Source: Thalassococcus profundi
GTDB lineage: Bacteria > Pseudomonadota > Alphaproteobacteria > Rhodobacterales > Rhodobacteraceae
DNA: 64,000 nt
Reading direction: 5' to 3'
Assembly: GCF_003344785.1 (NCBI RefSeq)
Contig: NZ_QPMK01000001.1
Location: 60,479-124,478, forward strand
The notes under the pieces were generated by a model. It was not told where the DNA came from. It searched no databases and worked only from the letters and a program-made list of their open reading frames with translations. This document shows positions 1-7,847 of this stretch, one piece after another (the first letter of the stretch is position 1; the number at the start of each line of letters is the position of its first letter). The translations under genes and the position numbers were made by a program.

Positions 1-640
1 TATGCCGGGGCTGACCGGGTGGGTCGGCTTGAACCGTTTCGGAATGCCCAAGGCCGGAGAGACGCTGGTCGTGGCGGCGGCCACCGGGCCGGTGGGGTCA
101 ATGGTGGGGCAACTGGCCAAGGCCGCGGGGCTGCGCACCGTGGCCGTCGCCGGCGGGCCGGAGAAATGCGCGCTGGCGAGGGACACCTTCGGATTCGATG
201 CGGCCATCGACCACCGCGCGCATGACAGCGCGTCGGACCTGCGCAAGGCCATCGCCGCAGAAGCGCCGGACGGCGTCGACATCTACTGGGAGAACGTCGG
301 CGGCAAGGTGCTCGAAGCGGTGCTGCCGCTGATGAACACGCACGGTCGCATCCCGGTCTGCGGGATGATTTCCTGGTACGGCGGCGTCGACGGTGACGGC
401 ACCGACCGCCTGCCGCAGATGTGGCGCGCGGTGCTGGTCAAGCGGCTGCGGGTCTCGGGCTTCATCATCTTCGACCACTGGGACGACTACCCGGCCTTCC
501 TGAAAGAGGTCGGGCCGAAGGTCGCGAAGGGCGAGATCGCCTATCTCGAAGACGTGGCCGAAGGGCTGGAGAACATGGTGCCTGCCTTCATCTCGATGCT
601 GAAGGGCGGCAACATGGGCAAGCAGATCGTAAAGCTGTAA
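1..640 (+). CDS. NADP-dependent oxidoreductase, MDR/zinc-free quinone-reductase type (5' end outside window)
   Basis: C-terminal part of a medium-chain reductase of the CurA/leukotriene B4 dehydrogenase type, which reduces activated double bonds of enones with NADPH in the cytoplasm. The visible part starts with the family's GMPGLTGW-like segment, then the Rossmann loop AAATGPVGSMVGQLAK, a YWENVGG stretch and a C-terminal GKQIVKL. No zinc ligands are seen. The Met codon at position 2 is internal to the conserved segment, so roughly the first third of the protein lies upstream of the window. A strong hairpin terminator follows directly. The substrate cannot be told. Confidence 0.85.
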   Translation, partial: MPGLTGWVGLNRFGMPKAGETLVVAAATGPVGSMVGQLAKAAGLRTVAVAGGPEKCALARDTFGFDAAIDHRAHDSASDLRKAIAAEAPDGVDIYWENVGGKVLEAVLPLMNTHGRIPVCGMISWYGGVDGDGTDRLPQMWRAVLVKRLRVSGFIIFDHWDDYPAFLKEVGPKVAKGEIAYLEDVAEGLENMVPAFISMLKGGNMGKQIVKL

Positions 641-648
641 AAGCCAGC

Positions 649-677
649 GGCGGGTCGGCACCCCGGCCCGCCTTTTT
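649..677 (+). terminator. Rho-independent terminator after the oxidoreductase
   Basis: A 10 bp GC-rich stem (649-658 pairs with 663-672, one G-T wobble) with a 4-base loop is followed by five T residues on the + strand. It ends the oxidoreductase transcript and abuts the stop codon of the convergent SDR gene. Confidence 0.8.
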
Positions 678-1404
678 AGCCCCGGCCGATATACGGCATC
701 TTGGTCGCCATCACCGTCATGAACTGCACGTTGGCATTGAGCGGCATGTCCGCCATCAGCCGCACCGACTTTACCGCCTCGGCCACGTCCATGGTCGGCG
801 GCTCCGGCTCTCCGGCGGCGCGGGCGCGGTCGACCAATCCGCCCAGCAGGTCGGTGCGTGCGTTGCCGATGTCGATCTGCCCGCAGGCGATGTCGAAGGG
901 CCGCCCGTCGAGGCTCAGTGTCCGGGTGAGGCCCGTGATCGCATGTTTGGTCACGGTGTAGCAGACCGACCCGTCGCGCGGCACATGGGCCGAGATCGAG
1001 CCGTTGTTGATGATCCGCCCGCCCAGCGGTTCCTGCTGCCGCATCGCGCCAAAGGCGGCGCGGGCGCACAGGAACATGCCGTGCAGGTTGACGCGCAGCA
1101 CCTGCTCCCAATCATCCAGCGACACCTCGTCGATGGGCGCCGCGGGGCCGAACATCCCGGCGTTGTTGAAGAGCACGTCGAGCCGCCCGACACGGCCGAT
1201 GAAGCTCTCGAAGGCCGCGTCCACCTGCACCGCGTCGGTAACATCGGCGGGCAGCACATGCGCCGTGTCCCTTCCCGCCGCCACCTCCTGCAACGCGTCT
1301 TCGCGCCGGGCCAGCAGGCCCACATGCCAACCCCCGTCGAGAAACGCCTCGGCGCAGGCGCGGCCGATGCCGGAGCTGGCGCCGGTGATCAGGATCGTGC
1401 TCAT
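676..1404 (-). CDS. short-chain dehydrogenase/reductase (SDR)
   Basis: Classical SDR of 242 residues, a cytoplasmic NAD(P)-dependent oxidoreductase. It has the N-terminal cofactor motif TGASSGIG (about residues 7-14), the LFNNAG motif, a catalytic Ser in GSIS and the YxxxK pair in YTVTK. The start at 1404 is chosen because its ATG overlaps the TGA of the upstream helicase gene (ATGA), which indicates translational coupling; a longer reading from 1638 would run through the helicase gene. The C-terminus (MPYIGRG) is typical of SDRs annotated only by family. The substrate is unknown. Confidence 0.85.
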   Translation of the reverse strand: MSTILITGASSGIGRACAEAFLDGGWHVGLLARREDALQEVAAGRDTAHVLPADVTDAVQVDAAFESFIGRVGRLDVLFNNAGMFGPAAPIDEVSLDDWEQVLRVNLHGMFLCARAAFGAMRQQEPLGGRIINNGSISAHVPRDGSVCYTVTKHAITGLTRTLSLDGRPFDIACGQIDIGNARTDLLGGLVDRARAAGEPEPPTMDVAEAVKSVRLMADMPLNANVQFMTVMATKMPYIGRG

Positions 1405-2933
1405 TCGAATTCCTCCGCCTGCAATTGCAACGGCGCCGGGGCCACGCGTTTCAGATCGTCCACCACCAGAGGGCCGGTGGGTTTCGACAAACGATTGCGG
1501 ACCACCCAGATCAACCGTTCCTGCGCCCGGGTGATCGCGACGTAGGCCAGCCGTTTCCACAGCGGCTGCCCCGCCTCCACACGGCCCATGCGCGCGGCGA
1601 CGAAGAGGTCGGGCGCGAAGACCTGCACCGTGTCCCACTGCGAGCCTTGGGCCTTGTGAATTGTGACCGCGGCTCCGTGCAGAAAGGTGGCTCCCATCCG
1701 GGCAGCATAAGGGATAAAGGGCTCTTCCTCGTCGGGCTTCTCGATCTTGACGATGGAGGCGGCGGACACCTGCGGATCCTCGGCGCCCATGACGTGCAGC
1801 TTGGAAAACCCGGGGTTGCGCCCGGGTCCGAGGTAGACGACCTGCGCGCCCTTGATCAGGCCGCGCGCCTCGAGGTCGAGGCGTTTCTTGCGATGCTTGA
1901 GCGGCAGTTCGAGCCCGTCGCAGATCAGCGGCTCGCCGGGCAGAAGCTCTGTCTCGGGCGCGTCGTGGACCTTGCGGAAGGCGTGGATCAGGCGGATGCG
2001 CGTGGCGTTGCGCCAGACCAGAACCGGCGAGCGCGCCATCAGGTCCACCTCGACCCGCTGGCCCCAGACGACGCGGTCATCCTGCCTGGACTTTTCTTCG
2101 ACCATGCGTTCGAAATCGGAGAATTCGAGCTGAGGGTCGGCCAGCGCATGGGCGAGGTCGAGGATCGGGTTGTCAGCATCCTGTCGGTGGATGCGGTGCA
2201 ATTCCATCTTCTGCGCCGGTTTCAGGCTGTCGAAGACCATGCCGCCGGGGCTGTTGACCGGTGCCAGCTGCGCGGGATCGCCGAAGAGCAGCAGGTTGGG
2301 AAAAATTTCCTGCAGGTCCTCGAACTGGCGTTCGTCCAGCATCGAAGCCTCGTCGACGAAGCCGATGTCCAGAGGTTCCTCGCGGCGTTTCCAGCCGGTG
2401 ATGAAATCCGACCCGCGAAGACCGGCGGCGGCCAGGGCGGCGGGCACGGATTTGTGGCCCTGGTAGGAGGCAAAGGCGCGGTCCAGCGCCTCTTCGCTCA
2501 GCGCCTCGGTTTCTGGCCGTTCGCCGTTGCCCAGGAGCCATTCGGCGATCTTCTCGTACTCGGGATCGTAAACCGGCGAATAGAGGATGCGGTGAATCGT
2601 CGTCGCGGGCACGCCGCGCATCCGCAACACGCTCGCCGCCTTGTTGGTGGGGGCGAGGATCGCCAGGGTCCGCTTGTCGCGGCGCTTGCGCGATTCGTAG
2701 TCGCCTGACACCACGTCGACGCCGGCCTGTTCCAGCGCCTTGTAGAGCTCGGCCAGCAGCAGCGTCTTGCCCGACCCGGCCTTTCCGACCAGCGCCATCA
2801 GGCGGGACGATCCTTCCTTGGCGGGCAGCACGAGCCCATCGGTCAGATCGACCCCGGCCTCGCGCAAGAGCGTCGTGACTCGGTCGTAGGCTTCGGCCTG
2901 ATCGTCGGAGAATGTCAGTGCGGGCAGGGTCAT
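1401..2933 (-). CDS. RecD-like ATP-dependent DNA helicase (superfamily 1)
   Basis: A 510-residue SF1 helicase related to the ATPase part of RecD/exonuclease V alpha. Walker A is GKAGSGKT (about residues 49-56). Further motifs are LAPTNKAA (Ia), VDEAS (Walker B), GDPAQLAPV (III), IHKAQGSQWDTV (V) and YVAITRAQERL (VI) near the C-terminus. It lacks the RecBCD-binding extension of true RecD, so it is probably a stand-alone DNA-processing helicase. It sits 38 bp downstream of luxI and overlaps the SDR gene by 4 nt; whether it is cotranscribed with luxI is not evident. Confidence 0.85.
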   Translation of the reverse strand: MTLPALTFSDDQAEAYDRVTTLLREAGVDLTDGLVLPAKEGSSRLMALVGKAGSGKTLLLAELYKALEQAGVDVVSGDYESRKRRDKRTLAILAPTNKAASVLRMRGVPATTIHRILYSPVYDPEYEKIAEWLLGNGERPETEALSEEALDRAFASYQGHKSVPAALAAAGLRGSDFITGWKRREEPLDIGFVDEASMLDERQFEDLQEIFPNLLLFGDPAQLAPVNSPGGMVFDSLKPAQKMELHRIHRQDADNPILDLAHALADPQLEFSDFERMVEEKSRQDDRVVWGQRVEVDLMARSPVLVWRNATRIRLIHAFRKVHDAPETELLPGEPLICDGLELPLKHRKKRLDLEARGLIKGAQVVYLGPGRNPGFSKLHVMGAEDPQVSAASIVKIEKPDEEEPFIPYAARMGATFLHGAAVTIHKAQGSQWDTVQVFAPDLFVAARMGRVEAGQPLWKRLAYVAITRAQERLIWVVRNRLSKPTGPLVVDDLKRVAPAPLQLQAEEFE

Positions 2934-2971
2934 GGGCGGACCCTACAACCCTGCCCCGCCCAGCACCAGTA

Positions 2972-3613
2972 TCAAGCCGCGCGCATGTCGCCCCGCGCCG
3001 GGCCGGCGCCGCCGAAAGCGCGTTCGAACCAGTGCCGCGACAGCTCGGGCGACACGCCCGCGCGCTGTGCGACCCGCGCCTGCGCCTCGGGGGTGAAGTC
3101 CCACAGGCCGACGCTGATCCGGTCGGCGCCGGTGCCCTGGCTGCCCACGATCTCGGGCGAGGCGCCGATCATCCGGTAGATCCGCACCATGCGGGCGTCG
3201 AAGACGCCGACGTAATGTTCGACGCCAAAGCCGCGCATCACCTCGCCCCCCGCCAGCATCAGCGCCGCGGCGACGCCCGGCCCGGCGTCGCGGGCGAGGC
3301 AGAATCGGGTGCATTCCCAGATGAAGGGGCTTTCGATGCGCACGCCGTCGGTCAGATGGCTGAAATGATCGTTGACCATGGTGCGGCCCACGGTCGGCAT
3401 CAGCCGCATCGACCCGCCATGGCCGCCTGCGGACGTCTCCCAGATGACATAGAGCGGGTTCAGCGCGTCGTATTCGTCCCGTTCCTCGCCCTGCGCATCG
3501 ACCTCGACCGCCCACTTGAGGCGCGTGGCGAACTGGTCGGCGCGGTCGCGGAACATGGCGCGGGCAAGGGCCGGGAAGGATGAAAGCTGGTCTGCATATA
3601 GATATTGGATCAT
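2972..3613 (-). CDS. luxI: acyl-homoserine-lactone synthase, LuxI family
   Basis: Makes an N-acyl-homoserine lactone quorum signal from S-adenosylmethionine and an acyl donor. The 213-residue length is normal. The invariant LuxI residues are present at near-canonical positions: R24, F28, W34, D46, D49, R70, E101 and R104 (in ECTR). It lies just downstream of a luxR gene on the same strand. The start at 3613 has a GAGGGAG ribosome-binding site 6-7 nt upstream, and that site is one arm of a hairpin. Acyl chain length cannot be predicted from sequence by eye. Confidence 0.92.
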   Translation of the reverse strand: MIQYLYADQLSSFPALARAMFRDRADQFATRLKWAVEVDAQGEERDEYDALNPLYVIWETSAGGHGGSMRLMPTVGRTMVNDHFSHLTDGVRIESPFIWECTRFCLARDAGPGVAAALMLAGGEVMRGFGVEHYVGVFDARMVRIYRMIGASPEIVGSQGTGADRISVGLWDFTPEAQARVAQRAGVSPELSRHWFERAFGGAGPARGDMRAA

Positions 3614-3640
3614 GTCCGTCTCCCTCGATGTCTGGAGGGA
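3614..3640 (-). promoter_or_regulatory. hairpin covering the luxI ribosome-binding site
   Basis: On the - strand mRNA the sequence TCCCTC, an 8-base loop and GAGGGA form a perfect 6 bp stem (3635-3640 with 3621-3626). GAGGGA is the luxI Shine-Dalgarno sequence, with the ATG starting at 3613. Occlusion of initiation is inference from this geometry. Confidence 0.5.
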
Positions 3641-3691
3641 GGGTGGCGGAAAGACGGTTAACGACCGGCAAATGCGGCGTACGGTGCGCGG

Positions 3692-4393
3692 TCAGACCAC
3701 GATCAGCCCGCGCGCCATTGCCCGCGCCACGGCATGGGTGGTGTTGAGCGCGCCCAGCTTGAACCGGGCGCTTTCGATATAGACCCGCACCGTATGTTCG
3801 GAAATCGACAGCGCGTCGGCCACCTGCGCCCGGCTGTAGCCGACCGCCAGCAGCGTAATCGCCTCGACCTCGCGCGGGCTGAGCGCCTGCGCCGGTTCCG
3901 GCGTGCGGCCCGGTTCCAGCTCCAGCGCCTTGTGGTTGAAGTAATGCGCCAGCAGGATCAGGTCGCGGCGGTTGGCCTCGGTGAAGGAAGCCCAATCGTC
4001 GTCCGATGCGTGGTGACTGACGGTGAAAAGCGCGAACTGGCCGTTGGGTCCGCGGATGGGGATCGAATAGCCCTGGTTGCCGATGCCGTGGTCGATCGCA
4101 TCCTGCAGGAAGGCGCGGACCGCCTTGCCGGACCAGTCGAGGCTTTTCCAGTCGACCGGGTGAAAGTGCCGGTAACATCCCTGGATCACAGGGTCGATCT
4201 TCAAATAACCCTTTTCGATATACCGTTGCACCCAGTCCGGCGGATAGGTGCCGCAGCCCCATTGTTCGCCGTTGCTGTTGACCCAGTGATAGATGAGGTG
4301 ATCGACTCCGCAGAAATCGCGCAACGCCTCGGACGTGCGCTGCAACTCCTCACGGGTTTCGACGCATTCCAGCTGCGCCAGAATAAAATCCAT
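3692..4393 (-). CDS. luxR: LuxR-family AHL-responsive transcriptional regulator
   Basis: Quorum-sensing regulator with an N-terminal autoinducer domain and a C-terminal HTH. From the 4393 start it is 233 residues, the usual size. Signal-binding residues known from TraR are visible (W54, Y58, D67, P68, W82). The HTH region runs from LSPREVEAI to TTHAVARAMARGLIV, including SRAQVADALSISEHTVRVY. A start at 4477 is possible but adds an Arg-rich stretch that is the out-of-frame reading of the overlapping small gene; neither start has a clear Shine-Dalgarno. It lies 78 bp upstream of luxI. That gap has only a weak imperfect dyad, so no lux box is called. Confidence 0.9.
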   Translation of the reverse strand: MDFILAQLECVETREELQRTSEALRDFCGVDHLIYHWVNSNGEQWGCGTYPPDWVQRYIEKGYLKIDPVIQGCYRHFHPVDWKSLDWSGKAVRAFLQDAIDHGIGNQGYSIPIRGPNGQFALFTVSHHASDDDWASFTEANRRDLILLAHYFNHKALELEPGRTPEPAQALSPREVEAITLLAVGYSRAQVADALSISEHTVRVYIESARFKLGALNTTHAVARAMARGLIVV

Positions 4394-4565
4394 CTGTGGC
4401 GACAACTGCGCGCAGCCCAATTGACGACCCTTTCGCCTGCGACGCGATCTCCTTCCGGGCTGCCAGATGGGTTTCATCCAGCTGCTCGGCCAGATGAGGT
4501 AGCCCGTTGGCCCGCGCGAAGGCCCTGAGATCGGTCAGAACATCGATTATCCAGTCATGCGCCAT
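4350..4565 (-). CDS. small conserved-looking protein upstream of and overlapping luxR
   Basis: A 71-residue ORF with a good ribosome-binding site (GAGG before the ATG at 4565). The N-terminal half (MAHDWIIDVLTDLRAFARANG...) reads as a real amphipathic helical protein. It overlaps the proposed luxR start by 44 nt in another frame, suggesting coupled translation. I have a general recollection of similar small ORFs beside roseobacter luxR genes but could not verify it. No domain or function recognised. Confidence 0.6.
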   Translation of the reverse strand: MAHDWIIDVLTDLRAFARANGLPHLAEQLDETHLAARKEIASQAKGSSIGLRAVVATDGFYSGAAGMRRNP

Positions 4566-4716
4566 ATGAACCTCATGCTGCAGTGGTTAATGAAAAGTTA
4601 AAACAATCTTAGCATGTGGTCGTTTCGGTTAACATTCGCGTATTTCACATCCCCAGAAATAGCGGGTTGCGAAATCGGAAGCCATTGTTTCCAAAAGTCG
4701 CCCATTCCGGAATGCA

Positions 4717-4753
4717 CAAAGCCCGCGAACGCCATGGCGATTCGCGGGCTTTG
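4717..4753 (-). terminator. hairpin terminator after ccr
   Basis: A 13 bp stem (4717-4729 with 4741-4753) around an 11-base loop lies 18 bp beyond the ccr stop codon. The T-run after the stem is short on either strand, so it may be an inefficient or bidirectional terminator between ccr and the luxR region. Confidence 0.6.
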
Positions 4754-4770
4754 CGAGGGATCGCGTGGCG

Positions 4771-6057
4771 TTAGCGGCGCGCGTCGAGCGCGTCCTCGAG
4801 CGTCCGCAGGCCGGTCTTGGGCGCCTGCACCAACACCGCCATGTTCCCCGGCTTGTGCTGATTATGCATCATCTTCATATGCGCCGCCGGGATGTCGGCC
4901 CATTCGAACACCTCGGACATGCAGGGGTCGAGCCGCCGTTCGATCATCAGCTGGTTCGCCGACGACGCCTGCTTGAGATGCGCGAAGTGAGACCCCTGCA
5001 GACGCTTCTGGTGCATCCACATGTACCGCACGTCGAAGGTGCAGTTGAAGCCGGTGGTGCCGGCGCAGATGACCACCATCCCGCCTTTCTTGCAGATAAG
5101 AGCCGACACCGGAAAGGTCGACTCGCCCGGATGTTCGAACACCATGTCGACGTTGTTGCCCTTGCCGGTGATGTCCCAGATCGCCTTGCCGAACTTGCGC
5201 GCCTCTTTCAGCCAGGCGTTGTATTCCGGGCTGTTGACCGTGGGCAGCTGGCCCCAGCAGTCGAATTCCTTGCGGTTGATGACGCCCTTGGCGCCCTGGT
5301 CCATGACGAACTGTCGCTTGCTTTCGTCCGAGATCACGCCGATCGCATTGGCGCCGGCGGTGTTGGCCAGCTGGATCGCGTAGGAGCCAAGACCGCCCGA
5401 TGCCCCCCAGACCAGCACGTTCTGGCCCGGCTTGAGATCATGAGGCTCGTGCCCAAAGAGCATCCGGTAGGCGGTGGCCAGCGTCAGCGTGTAGCAGGCG
5501 CTTTCCTCCCAGGTCAGGTGCTTGGGCCGCGGCATAAGCTGCTGCGCCTGCACCTTGGTGAACTGCGCGAAAGAGCCGTCGCCGGTCTCATAGCCCCAGA
5601 TCCGCTGGCTGGGCGAGAACATCGGGTCGCCGCCATTGCAGTGCTCGTCGTCGCCGTCGTCCTGGTTGCAGTGGATCACGACCTCGTCGCCGACCTTCCA
5701 GCGGGTGACCTTTTCCCCGACCTTCCAGACGATGCCCGACGCGTCGGACCCGGCGATATGGAAATCCTGGTTGTGCACGTCGAAGGGGCTGATCGGTACG
5801 CCCTTCCCGGCCCAGACTCCGTTGTAGTTGACGCCCGCGGCCATCACCAAAACCAGTACTTCGTGGCTGTCGACATCCCAGGTGTCGACCACCTCGACCT
5901 CAAAGCTCTTGTCGGGATCGCCGTGCCGCTCGCGCCGGATCGCCCAGGCGTACATCTTCTTGGGAACGTAGCCCATCGGCGGCATTTCCCCGATCTCGTA
6001 GAGGTCTTTCTCGGGTGCGTCGTAGCTCGCGATACCGGTTTGCGTGTCCAGAGCCAT
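4771..6057 (-). CDS. ccr: crotonyl-CoA carboxylase/reductase
   Basis: Reductively carboxylates crotonyl-CoA with NADPH and CO2 to ethylmalonyl-CoA, the key step of the ethylmalonyl-CoA pathway for C2 assimilation. The protein is 428 residues, the family norm, with MDR architecture: GroES-like part with HIAGSDASGIVWKVG, a Rossmann loop VLVWGASGGLGSYA, then FEHPGESTFPVSALICKKGG and the C-terminal MKMMHNQHKPGNM. The start at 6057 is preceded by GAGGAGG; the upstream in-frame Met at 6153 lacks such a site. Ethylmalonyl-CoA mutase is encoded 1.8 kb away on the other strand. Confidence 0.95.
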   Translation of the reverse strand: MALDTQTGIASYDAPEKDLYEIGEMPPMGYVPKKMYAWAIRRERHGDPDKSFEVEVVDTWDVDSHEVLVLVMAAGVNYNGVWAGKGVPISPFDVHNQDFHIAGSDASGIVWKVGEKVTRWKVGDEVVIHCNQDDGDDEHCNGGDPMFSPSQRIWGYETGDGSFAQFTKVQAQQLMPRPKHLTWEESACYTLTLATAYRMLFGHEPHDLKPGQNVLVWGASGGLGSYAIQLANTAGANAIGVISDESKRQFVMDQGAKGVINRKEFDCWGQLPTVNSPEYNAWLKEARKFGKAIWDITGKGNNVDMVFEHPGESTFPVSALICKKGGMVVICAGTTGFNCTFDVRYMWMHQKRLQGSHFAHLKQASSANQLMIERRLDPCMSEVFEWADIPAAHMKMMHNQHKPGNMAVLVQAPKTGLRTLEDALDARR

Positions 6058-6196
6058 CGGGGCCTCCTCGTCCAGGTTCAAGGTTTTGCCGCAATGCAGA
6101 ATCGCGGCGGTTTTCTGGGAAATATAGCCCCATACGCAACATTGCAACAACATTAAGACGTGTTTTGTAATTTTATGACCGAGCGGATGCAGAAAC

Positions 6197-7546
6197 TCAC
6201 CCGATCAGGTGGCGAATCGACCGGGCGTAGAAGTCCAGCGTTTCCTTTTCGGCCTCGACCGGCGTATAGCGGGTGCCGTCAAACGCCACGAGACGCCGCT
6301 TGCAGAGGCCCAGCAGCGCCTCTTCGACGGCAAGGCCGCGGTTGTCGTTGGGAAGCGCCACGTTGGCGGGCGGCACATGCGTCAGCATCTCGGCCAGGTC
6401 GCGCTCAAGCTCTGCGCGGCTGCGGGCGCCATGGCTCAGCAACGCCTGCGCCACCAGCGGCACCGGCAGAACCGGCACCGCGGCGGCGATGCGGGCCATG
6501 ACTTCTGCCGCCAGAGCGTCCGTGTCCTCGGCCAGTTCCGGTCGTGCCCGCAGCGAAAGCGGCATGCCGAAACTCACCGCTGCATGGCCGAAGCGCCGGA
6601 ACCGCCCGGCGATCTTGCGCCACAACAACCGCAGGGCATGCAGGGCGACAACGCTGATCCGCGCGCGGAACCGCCGAGTGCCCGACGCGCCAGCCTCGAG
6701 CAGGACGCGATCCTCGAGCACGCGGTCGTAGTTCAGCGCCACCGGCACGAAAACGACATCGCGCGCCGCGAGGTCCACCCCGTCGGTGAGATACTTCAGC
6801 AACCCCAGCTTTGGCGGCGCAATCGCACCGTCGAGGCTCAGACCGCCTTCGGGAAACATTGCCTGCGCCACGCCGCCGCGTGTCGCCATCTGCACGTAGC
6901 GCGCCAAGACCCGGCGATAAAGCGCCCCGCGCGACTTGCGCCGGATGAAATACGCCCCCATCGCCCGGATCAGGACCGATAGCGGCCAGACCCGCGCCCA
7001 TTCGCCCACGGCGTAGGACAACGCTGACCGGCGCGCGGCCAGGTAGGTCACCAGAACGTAGTCCATGTTGCTGCGGTGGTTCATCACGTAGACCACGGTC
7101 GCGTCGCGGTCGATCCCGTTCAGCGCCGCCTCGTCAGAATAGCCCAGCCGCACGCGGTAAAGAGCCGTGCTGAGCATCCGGGCCAGCCGGATGGCGATCC
7201 CGAAATAGGCGGTGGCAGAGAAGGAGGGCACGATTTCCCGCGCGTAGCGCCGCGCCTGCTCAAAGGCCACGTCCTCGCGCACATTGTTCTCACGCGCATG
7301 TTCGACGATCGCCTGCGTTACCTCGGGGTCGTACAGCAACCGCTGGATCATGTCCGTCCGGCGGGCCAGCTTGAACGGCTGGATCGGACGTTCCAGCCGC
7401 GCGTTGAGCTGCGCCACCACGCGCTCGGCCCGCCGACGCAGGTACCAGCGCACCGACGGAAACAGGAAATGTGACGCGAAGGTCACCGCCGCGAACAGCA
7501 GGATCAGGACGAACAGCCATAGCGGCAGGGACACGGTACGGGTCAT
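6197..7546 (-). CDS. PlsB/PlsC-type phospholipid acyltransferase
   Basis: Membrane-bound glycerolipid acyltransferase of 449 residues, transferring acyl chains to a glycerol-3-phosphate or lyso-phospholipid acceptor. It has an N-terminal membrane helix (about residues 6-27), the acyltransferase box NHRSNMD (HX4D), and FPEGGLS as acceptor-binding motif. The start at 7546 gives the hydrophobic N-terminus; the longer ORF to 7702 adds non-membrane sequence. It sits between ccr and ecm and is divergent from ecm. Its position beside acyl-CoA metabolism may be fortuitous. Confidence 0.8.
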   Translation of the reverse strand: MTRTVSLPLWLFVLILLFAAVTFASHFLFPSVRWYLRRRAERVVAQLNARLERPIQPFKLARRTDMIQRLLYDPEVTQAIVEHARENNVREDVAFEQARRYAREIVPSFSATAYFGIAIRLARMLSTALYRVRLGYSDEAALNGIDRDATVVYVMNHRSNMDYVLVTYLAARRSALSYAVGEWARVWPLSVLIRAMGAYFIRRKSRGALYRRVLARYVQMATRGGVAQAMFPEGGLSLDGAIAPPKLGLLKYLTDGVDLAARDVVFVPVALNYDRVLEDRVLLEAGASGTRRFRARISVVALHALRLLWRKIAGRFRRFGHAAVSFGMPLSLRARPELAEDTDALAAEVMARIAAAVPVLPVPLVAQALLSHGARSRAELERDLAEMLTHVPPANVALPNDNRGLAVEEALLGLCKRRLVAFDGTRYTPVEAEKETLDFYARSIRHLIG

Positions 7547-7847
7547 GTACAGACCAAACCAGCCATCCGCCGGTCCGGCAAGAGCCAGGCAGGCGGAGTG
7601 CGGCCATTTGAACCCGTGCCCTGGCCCTCCTTTGGTCGGAGACGACCCCGTCGAATGCAAAAAATCAGCCTGGACGTATCGCGGCTTGGCGAGCCGCCGC
7701 ATGTCTCTTGCGCGTAACCGGCCCGCGCATCATCCTGTGTTCGGGCATCGCCGCCTTGCTGCGATGCGGCGAATTGACAGCGACACATTCTTTCGCGTAT
7801 CCACGCCTAAACGCAACAAGATTGCCCGGATGATTCACGAGGACCCC
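7547..7847. promoter_or_regulatory. divergent intergenic region, acyltransferase / ecm
   Basis: About 300 bp without a gene. On the + strand TTGACA at 7774-7779 is followed after 18 bp by TATCCA (7798-7803), a plausible but imperfect housekeeping promoter 45 bp upstream of ecm. Nothing else is recognised in it. Confidence 0.35.

Noticed and set aside
3641-3691. Lux box between luxR and luxI
   Set aside because: Only an imperfect ACCG...CGGT dyad is seen, which is too weak to call an operator.
4614-4976. 120-codon + strand frame overlapping the end of ccr
   Set aside because: Crosses the ccr terminator and the antisense of ccr; Arg/Pro/Ala-rich shadow.
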